This document shows positions 8,962 through 17,436 of a DNA stretch of 64,000 nt, in pieces. The first letter of the stretch is position 1. The number at the start of each line of letters is the position of its first letter. This stretch comes from Murinocardiopsis flavida (GTDB lineage: Bacteria > Actinomycetota > Actinomycetes > Streptosporangiales > Streptosporangiaceae), in assembly GCF_003014485.1 (NCBI RefSeq), contig NZ_PYGA01000003.1, positions 310,001 to 374,000 on the forward strand, given 5' to 3'. The notes beneath the pieces were generated by a model that searched no databases, was not told where the DNA came from, and saw only the letters and a program-made list of their open reading frames with translations. A program made the translations under genes and the position numbers.

Positions 8962-9624
8962 ATGGCCGACGTACTCAGCCGGCGCAAACGCCGCCGCCAT
9001 TCCGCCACGGGCATGCTCGACGCCGCCCTCGACTACGCGGCGCTGGGCTGGCCGGTGTGCCGGGGCGTCGAACCGGGCGGCGAGGGCGAGCGCGCGTGCG
9101 CGTGCGACCGCATGGGCTGTCCCGATCCCGCCGCGCACCCGCAGTCGGCGGTATGGGGCCTGGAGGCGACCACCGACCACGAGAAGATCGCCCTGTGGTG
9201 GGCCGCGACCCCCGGCGCGGGGATCATCCTGCCCACCGGCCGGGTGTTCGACGTCTTCGACGTGCCGGCCGGCGCCGGTGTCATGGCGCTGGCCCGCATG
9301 GGCCGCTCCCGGGTCGCCGCCGGGCCGGTGTCGGCGGTGGGCGGCCGCTACCTGTTCTACGTCGCCACCAGGGGCGCCCCCGCCGACGAGGACGAGTGGT
9401 GGTCCTGCCACCTCGACTGCGTCCCCGAGACCAGCATCGAGACCCCCGGCCTGCGCTGGCACTGCCGCAACAGCTACGTCCTCGCCCCGCCCTCCCGACT
9501 CCCCTCGGGCGCCACCGCCACCTGGATCCGCCCGCCCCGCAACGGATCCGCACCGGTCGAGCTGCCCGACCCCATCGTCGCCCTCGACATCCTCGCCGAC
9601 GCCTGCGAAGAATTCGGCCGCTGA
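8962..9624 (+). CDS. Prim-Pol N-terminal domain-like protein
   Basis: A 220-residue protein resembling the N-terminal domain of bifunctional primase/polymerases (family recalled as PF09250). It begins with a basic segment (SRRKRRRHS), then the typical DYAALGWPVCRGVEP and ACACDRMGCPDPAAHP blocks, WWAATPGAGIILPTG and HCRNSYVLAPPSRLPSG. The acidic catalytic motif of active primases is reduced to DVFDV, and no helicase domain follows, so polymerase activity is doubtful. Standalone copies near hemB occur in other actinomycetes as I recall. ATG at 8962 is preferred to the upstream in-frame ATG at 8884 because the family similarity begins here. Confidence 0.7.
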   Translation: MADVLSRRKRRRHSATGMLDAALDYAALGWPVCRGVEPGGEGERACACDRMGCPDPAAHPQSAVWGLEATTDHEKIALWWAATPGAGIILPTGRVFDVFDVPAGAGVMALARMGRSRVAAGPVSAVGGRYLFYVATRGAPADEDEWWSCHLDCVPETSIETPGLRWHCRNSYVLAPPSRLPSGATATWIRPPRNGSAPVELPDPIVALDILADACEEFGR

Positions 9625-9690
9625 CCCGCCCGAAGCCCCGGCCCGTGCGGCGGTTCATCGACAGCGGGTCCACCGCCTCGGTAGCGTCGA

Positions 9691-9894
9691 ATGGTGACGA
9701 CAACGATCCGCTTCCGCCCTACGGCGGAGGACCGGCGGCTCATCAACGCTGCGACGCGTGCGGGCGAACGTCCCGGCGACGTCATCCGCCGCGCCCTGCG
9801 CCTGCTGGAGCGCGAGGCGTGGCTCGAACAGGCCCGCGCCGATTCCGTGCGGCTCCGCGACGAGGACCTTTCCGACGAGCCGGACGCCTGGTGA
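9691..9894 (+). CDS. Orphan ribbon-helix-helix protein
   Basis: A 67-residue protein: TTTIRFRP beta strand, then two helices ([31 protein letters not shown]) typical of CopG/ParD-type ribbon-helix-helix DNA-binding proteins, and an acidic C-terminal tail ([12 protein letters not shown]) of the sort that neutralises a toxin in ParD antitoxins. No toxin gene is beside it: hemL lies beyond rraA, which is on the other strand. TAGCGT at 9682-9687 puts a leaderless start near the GTG at 9694, one codon inside the ATG. It may be a solitary regulator or an antitoxin relic. Confidence 0.6.
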   Translation: MVTTTIRFRPTAEDRRLINAATRAGERPGDVIRRALRLLEREAWLEQARADSVRLRDEDLSDEPDAW

Positions 9895-9927
9895 TGTCCC
9901 GGCCCGGCTGCCGCCTCCCTCCGACGG

Positions 9928-10407
9928 TCAGAGGGCGGTTTCGCTGAGGACGATGCCGTCGGGGTCGGCGTAGAGCCAGTGGCCGGGGACGAACCGCGCC
10001 CCGCCGATGACCACCGGGGTGTCCACGGACCCCGCGCCCGCCTTCGCCGACTTCCGCGGGTTGCTGCCGAGTGCCCGGATCCCGAGGTCGAGCGTCGCCA
10101 GCGCGCGGGTGTCGCGGACCGCGCCGTTGACGACCACCCCGGCCCACCCGTTGGCGACAGCGGCCTCGGCGATCCGGTCGCCCATCAGCGCCGTGCGCAG
10201 CGAACCGCCGCCGTCGACCACCAGGACGGCGCCGCCGCCCGGGCCGTTCAGCAGCTCCTTCACCAGGCCGTTGTCCTCGCGGCAGGCCACGGTGCGCACC
10301 GGACCGTGGAACGCGGCGCGCGCGCCGAGGTCGCGGAACTGGACCTCGCAGCTCACCAGGGCGTCGCCGTGGTCGTCGATCAGGTCGGCTGTTGCGAACT
10401 CCGGCAC
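9928..10407 (-). CDS. rraA: RraA family protein
   Basis: A 159-residue protein of the RraA fold. Members either inhibit RNase E or act as 4-hydroxy-4-methyl-2-oxoglutarate/oxaloacetate aldolases. Visible motifs are TADLIDDHGD, the glycine-rich VLVVDGGGSLRTALMG and GWAGVVVNGAVRDT, where the Arg-Asp pair marks the active-site region. ATADLIDDHGD at the N-terminus and the short length fit the ribonuclease-regulator branch. The GTG at 10407 starts at the conserved N-terminus (PEFATADL); the frame stays open far upstream on shadow sequence. It diverges from hemL, with about 100 bases between them. Confidence 0.85.
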   Translation of the reverse strand: MPEFATADLIDDHGDALVSCEVQFRDLGARAAFHGPVRTVACREDNGLVKELLNGPGGGAVLVVDGGGSLRTALMGDRIAEAAVANGWAGVVVNGAVRDTRALATLDLGIRALGSNPRKSAKAGAGSVDTPVVIGGARFVPGHWLYADPDGIVLSETAL

Positions 10408-10509
10408 GGGCTGCTCCTCGGTCGGGTGCTGGGCGCGGACCCGCAACGGTAGTCCGGTCCGGCGCGGGGCGGCGGACGGGGGCCCGGGACTGCTGCGACA
10501 CTGGGGCCC

Positions 10510-11802
10510 GTGGGTACTCATCAGATCTCCGCCGAACTCTTCCAGCGCGCCTCCGCCGCGATCCCGGGCGGCGTCAACTCGCCCGTGCGGGCGTTCGGGT
10601 CCGTCGGCGGCACACCGCCGTTCATGACGAAGGGCCGCGGGCCCTACCTCACCGACGCCGACGGCCGCGAGTACGTCGACCTCGTCTGCTCGTGGGGGCC
10701 GCTGATCCTGGGCCACGCGCACCCCGCCGTCGTCGACGCGCTGCACACCGCCGCTGCCGACGGCACCTCCTTCGGCGCGCCCACCCCCGGCGAGGTGGAG
10801 CTGGCCGAGGAGCTGGTGGCGCGGACCGCGGCGGAGAAGGTGCGGCTGGTCAACTCCGGCACCGAGGCCACCATGTCCGCCGTGCGGCTGGCGCGGGGCG
10901 CCACCGGGCGCGCCAAGGTCGTGAAGTTCGCCGGCAACTACCACGGGCACGTCGACGCGCTGCTCGCCGCGGCCGGTTCGGGGGTGGCGACGCTGGCGCT
11001 GCCCGACTCGCCCGGTGTCACCGGCGCGAGCGCGGCCGACACGATCGTGCTGCCCTACAACGACATCGAGGCGGTCGAGGCCGCGTTCGCCGCGTCCGGC
11101 GACGAGATCGCCTGCGTCATCGCCGAGGCGTGCCCGGCGAACATGGGCGTCGTGCCGCCCCGCGACGGGTTCAACGCGCGGCTGAAGGAGATCACGGCGC
11201 GGCACGGGGCGCTGCTGATCCTGGACGAGGTGCTCACCGGGTTCCGGGTGAGCGGGTCCGGCTGGTTCGGGCTCGACGGCGTCGCGGCGGACCTCGTCAC
11301 GTTCGGCAAGGTCATGGGCGGCGGCCTGCCCGCCGCGGCGTTCGGCGGCCGGGCCGACCTGATGGACCGGCTCGCCCCGCTCGGCCCCGTCTACCAGGCG
11401 GGGACCCTGTCCGGTAACCCGTTGGCGACCGCCGCCGGCCTGGCGACGCTGCGCAACGCGACGGCGGAGGTCTACGCGCACATCGACGCCGCGGCCGAGC
11501 GCGTCTCGGCCGCCGTCGGCGACGCGCTGGCGAAGGAGGGGGTCGCCCACCGGATCCAGAAGGGCGGCAGCCTGTTCACGGTGTTCTTCACCGACGCCGC
11601 GGTCACCGACTTCGACGGCGCCCGCGACCAGCACCTCGGCCGGTTCACCGCCTTCTTCCACACGATGCTCGACCAGGGCGTCTACCTGCCGCCCGCGGCG
11701 TTCGAGGCGTGGTTCCTCTCCGCCGCGCACGACGACGCGGCGCTCGACCGCGTGGTCGCGGCGCTGCCGAAGGCCGCGCGGGCGGCGGCCGAGGTCGGCT
11801 GA
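10510..11802 (+). CDS. hemL: Glutamate-1-semialdehyde 2,1-aminomutase
   Basis: PLP enzyme converting glutamate-1-semialdehyde to 5-aminolevulinate, the step between HemA and HemB. The 430-residue protein has [14 protein letters not shown], the PLP phosphate site [27 protein letters not shown] and the Schiff-base lysine in [11 protein letters not shown] (about 267). GTG at 10510 begins at the family N-terminus. It is separated from hemB by three unrelated genes and is presumably expressed on its own. Confidence 0.95.
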   Translation: MGTHQISAELFQRASAAIPGGVNSPVRAFGSVGGTPPFMTKGRGPYLTDADGREYVDLVCSWGPLILGHAHPAVVDALHTAAADGTSFGAPTPGEVELAEELVARTAAEKVRLVNSGTEATMSAVRLARGATGRAKVVKFAGNYHGHVDALLAAAGSGVATLALPDSPGVTGASAADTIVLPYNDIEAVEAAFAASGDEIACVIAEACPANMGVVPPRDGFNARLKEITARHGALLILDEVLTGFRVSGSGWFGLDGVAADLVTFGKVMGGGLPAAAFGGRADLMDRLAPLGPVYQAGTLSGNPLATAAGLATLRNATAEVYAHIDAAAERVSAAVGDALAKEGVAHRIQKGGSLFTVFFTDAAVTDFDGARDQHLGRFTAFFHTMLDQGVYLPPAAFEAWFLSAAHDDAALDRVVAALPKAARAAAEVG

Positions 11803-11813
11803 GTGCTGCTACG

Positions 11814-11849
11814 CGGTCCTATGGCGGACCGTTAACGGACGCTTTAGGA
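11814..11849 (+). promoter_or_regulatory. Promoter and palindrome upstream of lysR-type gene
   Basis: TAGGAT at 11844-11849 sits 7 bases before the ATG at 11857, a leaderless arrangement. Upstream, CGGTCCTATGGCGGACCG (11814-11831) has perfect 6-base arms and lies at the -35 position, suitable for an autoregulatory site. It is also close enough to the hemL stop to act as a weak terminator stem. Confidence 0.5.
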
Positions 11850-11856
11850 TCGGTGC

Positions 11857-12792
11857 ATGCTGGATCTGGATCGGCTGCGCGCGCTCAACGCCGTCTCCGA
11901 GCACGGCTCGGTGAGCGCCGCCGCCGAGACCCTCGGCATCACCACCTCGGCCGTCTCCCAGCAGATCGCCAAGCTGGAGCGCGAGACCCGTTCCCGGCTG
12001 CTCGAACGCGCCGGGCGCGGCGTCCGGCTCACCGACGCCGCCCACCTGCTGGTCCGGCACGCCGAACAGATCCTCGCCCTGGTCACCGAGGCGGAGGCCG
12101 ACCTGGAGGCGCAGCGCGGCTGCGTCGTCGGCGGGCTGAGCATCGGCGCGTTCGCCACGGTCGCGCGCGGGCTCATGCCCTCGGTGCTGCGCACGGTCGC
12201 CGCCCAGCACCCCCAGCTCACGGTCCAGTTGCACGAGTGCGACCCCAAGGTGGCGGTCCCCCTTGTGCAGCGCGGCGACTTCGACCTCGCCGTGGTGCAG
12301 GACTGGGCGAACTCCCCGCTGCCGCTCCCCGAGGGTGTGCAGCGGCAGCACCTGGCCGACGACGCCGCCGAGATCGCGCTGCCCGCCGGCCACCCCATGG
12401 CGGGCCGCGCCGCGCTGGCGCTGCGCGAGCTCGCCGCCGCCCACTGGATCGGCGCGCCGCCCGGCGACATCTGCCACGCCTGGCTCGCCGACACCCTGCG
12501 CCGGGCCGGCATCGAGCCGAAGGTCGCGCACTATGCGAGCGAGTACCCCACCCAGCTCGCCCTCGTCGCCGCCGGGCTGGGCGCCGCGGTGCTGCCGCGG
12601 CTGGGACGCGGGCCGCTGCCGCCCGGTGTGGTGGCGGTCCCGGTGCGGCCCGCCCTGGTCCGGCACATCTACGCGGTGTGGCGCGGCGAGTCGGCGCGCC
12701 GGCCCGCCGTCCAGGCCATGGTCGCGGCACTGCGCGGGGGAGTCGATACCGTAATGGGGGCGCCCGCAGGCCACAGCGGCGCCGTGAGTTGA
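11857..12792 (+). CDS. LysR-family transcriptional regulator
   Basis: A 311-residue protein with an N-terminal winged helix (MLDLDRLRALNAVSEHGSVS, then AAAETLGITTSAVSQQIAKLE) and a periplasmic-binding-protein-like effector domain from about residue 90. No divergent target gene adjoins it, so its regulon and inducer cannot be deduced. The downstream histidine phosphatase is 82 bases away on the same strand. The start is set by the leaderless promoter at 11844. Confidence 0.9.
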   Translation: MLDLDRLRALNAVSEHGSVSAAAETLGITTSAVSQQIAKLERETRSRLLERAGRGVRLTDAAHLLVRHAEQILALVTEAEADLEAQRGCVVGGLSIGAFATVARGLMPSVLRTVAAQHPQLTVQLHECDPKVAVPLVQRGDFDLAVVQDWANSPLPLPEGVQRQHLADDAAEIALPAGHPMAGRAALALRELAAAHWIGAPPGDICHAWLADTLRRAGIEPKVAHYASEYPTQLALVAAGLGAAVLPRLGRGPLPPGVVAVPVRPALVRHIYAVWRGESARRPAVQAMVAALRGGVDTVMGAPAGHSGAVS

Positions 12793-12874
12793 CCGGCCCG
12801 GTGCGCCGGGGCCCTGTACGGCAGGGCCCGCGGCGCGTCCGGTGCGGAGATCGGAAGGGAAGCGGACCCGCACG

Positions 12875-13504
12875 ATGCCCACGACCACTGTCGTCCACTT
12901 GCTGAGACACGGCGAAGTGCACAACCCCGCGGGGATCCTCTACGGGCGGCTCCCCGAATACCACCTCAGCGAGCGCGGCCACAACATGGCGGAGATGTCC
13001 GCCAAGTGGTTCGCCGGGCGCGACATCGCCCACCTGTACTCCTCGCCATTGGAGCGGGCCCGCGAGACCGCCGAGCCGGTGTCGGCGGGGTTCGGGCTGT
13101 CCGTCAGCCTCGACGACCGGCTGATCGAGGCGGGCAACCGGTTCCAGGGCAAGGCGTTCCGGACGCATTCGGTGGCCGACCCCCGCTACTGGGGGCGGCT
13201 CTACGACCCGTTCACGCCGTCCTGGGGCGAACCCTACGGCGCCATCGTCCGGCGGATGGTGGCCGTCATCAAGGAGGTCCGCAAGCAGGCATGGGGGCGC
13301 GAGGCGGTGTGCGTCAGCCACCAGCTCCCCATCTGGATGTCGCGCCGGGCCGCCGAGGGCAAGCGGCTGTGGCACCGGCCCGACCGCCGCCAGTGCAACC
13401 TCGCGAGCGTCACCACGCTGACCTTCGCCGACGAGAAGATCGTCAGCGTCGGCTACAGCGAGCCCGCCAGGGGCCTCTACCCGCACCGGCGCCCCCACCG
13501 GTGA
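12875..13504 (+). CDS. Histidine phosphatase family protein
   Basis: A 209-residue protein of the phosphoglycerate mutase-like superfamily. The catalytic motif LLRHGEVHN lies near residue 10, and LYSSPLERARETA and CVSHQLPIWMSRR carry the other phosphate-binding Arg and second His. Length and the YGRLPEYHLSERG substrate segment differ from true Gpm (a separate gpm gene lies at 44.3 kb), so it is a phosphatase of unknown substrate. In several actinomycetes a similar gene precedes the cytochrome c biogenesis genes; here it is followed by the bS22 gene instead. Confidence 0.85.
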   Translation: MPTTTVVHLLRHGEVHNPAGILYGRLPEYHLSERGHNMAEMSAKWFAGRDIAHLYSSPLERARETAEPVSAGFGLSVSLDDRLIEAGNRFQGKAFRTHSVADPRYWGRLYDPFTPSWGEPYGAIVRRMVAVIKEVRKQAWGREAVCVSHQLPIWMSRRAAEGKRLWHRPDRRQCNLASVTTLTFADEKIVSVGYSEPARGLYPHRRPHR

Positions 13505-13723
13505 CCGCCGGGGGCGCCCGGGGGTCGCGGGCGTCCAGCCGGGCAGGCGAGTAACGGTAGGCTGGATCTCTGGGTGCGGCGTCCCTTGTGGCGCGCTGTG
13601 CGCGCACGGTGCCGTCGGCTACCGCCGGCATCGGCGCCGCCCCGCTCTTTGGCGGTCGGTCCGGGCTTTCACCCCAGGCGCGTGGCCGTCGTGTCTCTTT
13701 TGTACGTGCGAGAAGGTGATCCT

Positions 13724-13822
13724 GTGGGTTCTGTCATCAAGAAGCGGCGCAAGCGCATGGCCAAGAAGAAGCACCGCAAGCTGCTCAAGAAGACCCGTAT
13801 CGCGCGCCGCAACAAGAAGTAG
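13724..13822 (+). CDS. Small ribosomal protein bS22 (AURKAIP1/COX24 family)
   Basis: A 32-residue, extremely basic peptide beginning GSVIKKRRKRMAKKKHRKLL and ending RRNKK. This matches the actinobacterial ribosome-bound peptide first seen in mycobacterial 30S structures and named bS22, related to mitochondrial AURKAIP1/COX24. The GTG start has AGAAGG 7 bases upstream. Longer frames extend upstream but have no similarity. TAGGCT at 13558-13563 may be the promoter, giving a leader of about 150 bases. The epimerase and HAD genes that follow usually accompany it. Confidence 0.92.
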   Translation: MGSVIKKRRKRMAKKKHRKLLKKTRIARRNKK

Positions 13823-13909
13823 GCCCGCCGCTGCGCGGAGCCGCCGACCCACGCGACGCGTAGCCACACCCCCTATGTCGTGCGAACCCGCCTAAGGAGG
13901 CGTGTCGGT

Positions 13910-14923
13910 ATGGGCCGCGTCGTGCTGGTGACCGGTGTCTCCCGCTATCTGGGAGCCCGGGTCGCGACCGCTCTCCACGCGGATCCCGGCGTCGATCGTG
14001 TGATCGGCGTCGACTCCGCCCCGCCCCGGCGCCCGCTGGGGCGGCTGGAGTTCGTCCGCGCGGAGCTGCACGACAGCAGCCTCGACGCCGTCGTGCGCGA
14101 CTCCGGTGCCGACACCGTTCTGCACCTGAGCCTCGCCGCGTCGCCGGCGGGCGCGGGCGGCCGGGCCGCGATGAAGGAGAACAACGTCCTCGGGACGATG
14201 CAGCTCCTCGCCGCCTGCCAGCGCTCGGCCACGGTGCGGCGGCTCGTCGTGCGCTCCACGGCGGCGGTGTACGGCTCGTCGTCGCGCGACCCCGCCCTCC
14301 ACACCGAGGAGTCCGAGGCGCGCGAGGCGCCGAGGTCCGGGTACGCCAAGGACGCCGTCGAGGTCGAGCGCCACACCAGCGGCCTGGCGCGGCGGCGCCC
14401 CGACCTGTCGGTCGCGGTGCTGCGCTTCGCCAGCTTCATGGGCCCCGTTGTGGACACCCCGCTGACCAGGTACTTCGGCTTGAAGATCGTGCCGACCGTC
14501 CTCGGCTACGACCCCAGGATGCAGTTCATCCACGAGGACGACGGCGTCGAGGTCATCCGCCGCATGGCGCTCGGCGACGCCGAGGGCGTGTTCAACGTCG
14601 CCGCGCCGGGTGCCATGCCGCTGTCGCAGTGCCTGCGGCGCGCCGGGCGCCCCGAGATGCCCGTTCCGGCGCGCGGGCTGCGCATGCTCGGCGGGCTGGC
14701 GCGCAGGGCCGTGCTCGACTACTCGCCGGAGCAGCTCCGGCTGCTGTGCTACGGCCGGGTCCTCGACTCCGCCAAGTTGCAGGACGCGCTGGGGTGGCGG
14801 CCCCGCCACAGCTCGGAGGAGGCGTTCGACTCCTTCGTCGCCGAACGCGGGTTCCCGGCCAAGGCCCCCGCCCGGATGGTGGGCCGGGTCACGCACCGGT
14901 TCCGCGCCGCGGCGAGCCGCTGA
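13910..14923 (+). CDS. NAD-dependent epimerase/dehydratase (extended SDR)
   Basis: A 337-residue extended short-chain dehydrogenase/reductase. The N-terminal Rossmann motif is VTGVSRYLGARVA (a variant of GxxGxxG), and the catalytic tyrosine is likely in SGYAKDAVEVE (YxxxK). A strong AAGGAGG (13894-13900) precedes the ATG. The substrate is unknown; sugar-nucleotide epimerases are the commonest relatives. The association bS22, epimerase, HAD phosphatase recurs in actinobacteria, but I know of no demonstrated functional link. The convergent HAD gene ends 18 bases beyond its stop. Confidence 0.87.
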   Translation: MGRVVLVTGVSRYLGARVATALHADPGVDRVIGVDSAPPRRPLGRLEFVRAELHDSSLDAVVRDSGADTVLHLSLAASPAGAGGRAAMKENNVLGTMQLLAACQRSATVRRLVVRSTAAVYGSSSRDPALHTEESEAREAPRSGYAKDAVEVERHTSGLARRRPDLSVAVLRFASFMGPVVDTPLTRYFGLKIVPTVLGYDPRMQFIHEDDGVEVIRRMALGDAEGVFNVAAPGAMPLSQCLRRAGRPEMPVPARGLRMLGGLARRAVLDYSPEQLRLLCYGRVLDSAKLQDALGWRPRHSSEEAFDSFVAERGFPAKAPARMVGRVTHRFRAAASR

Positions 14924-14941
14924 CCCGGGGCGCCCCGCGCC

Positions 14942-15820
14942 TCAGCCGCCGCGCCGCCGCCGCGCGATCCCCACGGCGACCCCGCCGACCAGCGCACCGG
15001 CGACCGCCGCAGGCACCCCCACGCGCAGCGCCCTGCGGTGCCTGCGGAACTCGTGGACCGGCCACCGGCGCGCCACGGCGTGCGCGCGCAGCAGGTCGTC
15101 GGGGTTGACCACGTTGGGGTGGCCCACGGCCGACAGCAGCGGCAGGTCGTTGTGGGAGTCGCTGTAGGCCGTGCAGGCGTCCAGGTCGAGCTTCTCGTGC
15201 GCGGCGAGCGCGCGGACCGCCTCGGCCTTCGCGGGGCCGTGCAGCAGGTCGCCCACGAGGCGGCCGGTGTAGACCCCGTCGACGGACTCGGCCACCGTGC
15301 CGAGGGCCCCGCTGAGCCCGAGCCGCCGCTTGATGATGTCGGCGAGCTCCACCGGTGTGGCGGTCACCAGCCACACCCGCTGCCCGGCGTCGAGGTGGCG
15401 CTGGACGAGGACGCGGGCGCCCTCCCAGATGCGGTCGGCCATCGTGTCGTCGTAGATCTCCTCGCAGAGTTCCACCAGGTCGGCGACCTTGTGCCCGGCG
15501 ACGAACGCCAGCGCGGCCTCGCGGGCGGCGTTGATGTGGCCGGCCTGCTCGCTGCCCGTGACGCGGAAGACGGTCTGCCCCCAGGCGAACCGCGCGAGGT
15601 CGCGGGTGGTGAACAGGTCGCGGGAGGCCAGGCCGCGCGCGAAGTGGTAGATGGACGCGCCGCGCATCAGCGTGTTGTCGACGTCGAAGAACGCCGCGGC
15701 GCCCGCCCCCGCTCCGCGCTCCAGCGGCGCGAGCGCGGCTTCGGCGACCGCGGCGGAGGCCTCTCCGGCGAGGACCGCGCGGCCGTGGTCGCGACGACGG
15801 AGATGACCCCACATGACCAT
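14942..15820 (-). CDS. HAD-IB family hydrolase with C-terminal membrane helix
   Basis: A 292-residue SerB-like haloacid dehalogenase phosphatase. Motif I is FFDVDNTLMRG (the two Asp residues about 45-47), motif II is WLVTATP, motif III uses Lys of GPAKAEAVR, and motif IV is AYSDSHNDLPLL. A C-terminal hydrophobic helix (VPAAVAGALVGGVAVGIA) followed by Arg residues suggests a membrane anchor, as in CicA-type phosphatases. The natural substrate is unknown; phosphoserine or phospholipid-linked phosphates are possible. It diverges from the 7-TM gene at 16043 across a region carrying a 9-base inverted repeat. Confidence 0.88.
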   Translation of the reverse strand: MVMWGHLRRRDHGRAVLAGEASAAVAEAALAPLERGAGAGAAAFFDVDNTLMRGASIYHFARGLASRDLFTTRDLARFAWGQTVFRVTGSEQAGHINAAREAALAFVAGHKVADLVELCEEIYDDTMADRIWEGARVLVQRHLDAGQRVWLVTATPVELADIIKRRLGLSGALGTVAESVDGVYTGRLVGDLLHGPAKAEAVRALAAHEKLDLDACTAYSDSHNDLPLLSAVGHPNVVNPDDLLRAHAVARRWPVHEFRRHRRALRVGVPAAVAGALVGGVAVGIARRRRGG

Positions 15821-15855
15821 GAGCCTAAGGCCCAGCGGCCCCGCGCCGAGCGCGT

Positions 15856-15893
15856 CGTGTGAGTACCGCGGCGCTCGTGAGGTAACTCACACG
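15856..15893. promoter_or_regulatory. Perfect 9-base inverted repeat in divergent promoter region
   Basis: CGTGTGAGT (15856-15864) and ACTCACACG (15885-15893) are exact reverse complements with 20 bases between them. The inner part has a further GTGAG-GTAA-CTCAC palindrome (15877-15890), so three GTGAG half-sites are packed together. It lies 36 bases upstream of the HAD start and 150 upstream of the membrane protein, as expected for an operator serving one or both. Confidence 0.55.
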
Positions 15894-16042
15894 CCGCAGG
15901 TGCGCAACGGCCGAACGCAGCGATATCACGCGCTTACGACAGGGTGAAGGGTGCCGCGCGGCGTCCTCCGCCGGCCCGGATTCGCGCCCCTAATGGGGGG
16001 AGTGTGCACGGCGGGGGTGCGGAGTGCAGCATCATTAGCGGG

Positions 16043-17218
16043 ATGGTCGAGGTAGGACTGGCATTCGTCTGCGCGTTGGTGGCCTGGAGCGCCACCGCGG
16101 CGCTTACTGCACGCTGCTACCGGAGCCCGCAGCTGTCCATGTGGGCCTGGGTGGCATCGGTGGTGGGCGTCACCGTCGCGCTGAGCGCGGCGTTCCCCGG
16201 TGCGCTCCTCGGCTTCTCCGCCGCGACCTTCCGCATCTTCCAGATCGGGGTGGCGCTGCTCGGCCCGGTGCTGATCGCGTGGGGCGCGGTGGAGTACGCG
16301 GTCCGCTCCGCGCGCGCCCGGTTCGGCACCCGCCTGGTCGTCACCACGCTGACGATCGTGCCGCTGGTGGTGTTCTCCCTCGACCGGCTCCGCGGCAGCT
16401 TCACGAGCGGCTACCCGGCGTTCGGCGACCACTACGACATCCTGCCCCGGTTCGGCGCCGGGCTCGTGCACGCCTTCGTCGCCATCGCGCTCGCCGCGTG
16501 TGCCATCGTGGTGGCCCGGCGCATGCGCGACGCCCCGCGCACGTCGCGGCACGAGCTCATGGTCCTCGGCCTGGTCGCCGCTGCGGCGCTGCTGGAGATC
16601 CTGGTCGCCCGCTTCGGCATGGGCGTCCTCGGCCAGATCGCCGTCGTCGGGGCGCTCGGCTGCATGTGGGCCGCGTTCATGCAGGCGACGAACCCGCCGC
16701 AGGAGCGCCGGTCCCGCCGGTCCGGCGGGCGCCGCGCACGCGGCGGCCACGGCGCCGACCCCGAGACCGACTTCGACGAACCGGACGACGAGGAGGACGA
16801 CGTGCGACGCAAGCGCCGCAGGGCCGCCGAGTACGACGACTACGACGCCTACGACGAAGCGCCCGCGCCCGGTGGCGGCGCCGCCCGGATGAGCAGCGTC
16901 ATCACCATCTACACGCTCTCCGAGGGCCGCGCCGACCTGTTCGACGAGTGCGCCGACGACATCGTGCGCGAGGTCGGGCGCTACGAGCCCGACACCCTGC
17001 TCTTCGCCTGCCACACGGTGCCCAGCGCGCCCTCGCAGCGCATCGTCTACGCCATCTACCGCGACGAACTCGCCTACAACGAGCACCAGCAGCAGCCGCA
17101 CGTGCTGGAGTTCGGCCGCAGGAGCGCGCCCGCCGTCGCGGCGACGAACGTGATCGAGCTGGCGGTGTCGGGCGCCGCGGCGACCGAGACGCTGGCCGGC
17201 ATGCTGCTGCCGCGCTGA
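16043..17218 (+). CDS. Seven-TM protein fused to an ABM-fold domain
   Basis: A 391-residue protein. Seven hydrophobic segments lie roughly at residues 1-23, 33-58, 66-90, 100-118, 135-158, 172-192 and 196-218. A highly charged linker (RRSRRSGGRRARGG, then a run of Asp/Glu and Asp-Tyr repeats) follows to about residue 280. The C-terminal 100 residues (SSVITIYTLSEGRADLFDEC, CHTVPSAPSQRIVYAIYRDE) look like the dimeric alpha/beta fold of antibiotic-biosynthesis-monooxygenase/quinol-monooxygenase proteins. Function is unknown; a membrane protein handling a quinone-like substrate is one possibility. The start is where membrane segment 1 begins; the longer frame has no similarity. Confidence 0.65.
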   Translation: MVEVGLAFVCALVAWSATAALTARCYRSPQLSMWAWVASVVGVTVALSAAFPGALLGFSAATFRIFQIGVALLGPVLIAWGAVEYAVRSARARFGTRLVVTTLTIVPLVVFSLDRLRGSFTSGYPAFGDHYDILPRFGAGLVHAFVAIALAACAIVVARRMRDAPRTSRHELMVLGLVAAAALLEILVARFGMGVLGQIAVVGALGCMWAAFMQATNPPQERRSRRSGGRRARGGHGADPETDFDEPDDEEDDVRRKRRRAAEYDDYDAYDEAPAPGGGAARMSSVITIYTLSEGRADLFDECADDIVREVGRYEPDTLLFACHTVPSAPSQRIVYAIYRDELAYNEHQQQPHVLEFGRRSAPAVAATNVIELAVSGAAATETLAGMLLPR

Positions 17219-17302
17219 CCGACGACCCGGCGGGTCCTGCCGCGCTGTGCGGACGTTTCCTCAAAGTTGGCTGGGAAGAGTCGGCGGAAAAACGGCGGAA
17301 GT

Positions 17303-17328
17303 GGAACTTTCCAGTACGCTTCCTAGTT
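17303..17328 (+). promoter_or_regulatory. Possible ECF sigma factor promoter
   Basis: GGAAC (17303-17307) and GTT (17326-17328) separated by 18 bases fit the SigE/SigR-type consensus (GGAAC/T then GTT) of actinomycetes. It would drive the DUF2993 and thioredoxin genes, start codon 108 bases downstream. The -35 element lies inside the palindrome TGGAACTTTCCA. This is pattern matching only. Confidence 0.4.
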
Positions 17329-17436
17329 GTTCGCCCGGCTCGGAGGTTCGCACCGCGGCCGAAGCCACCCAACTCACGGCTCTGACCACCGCTCGGAGTC
17401 CTCAGTGGTGCCCAACAGGAGTGTGCTGCAAGCCCG

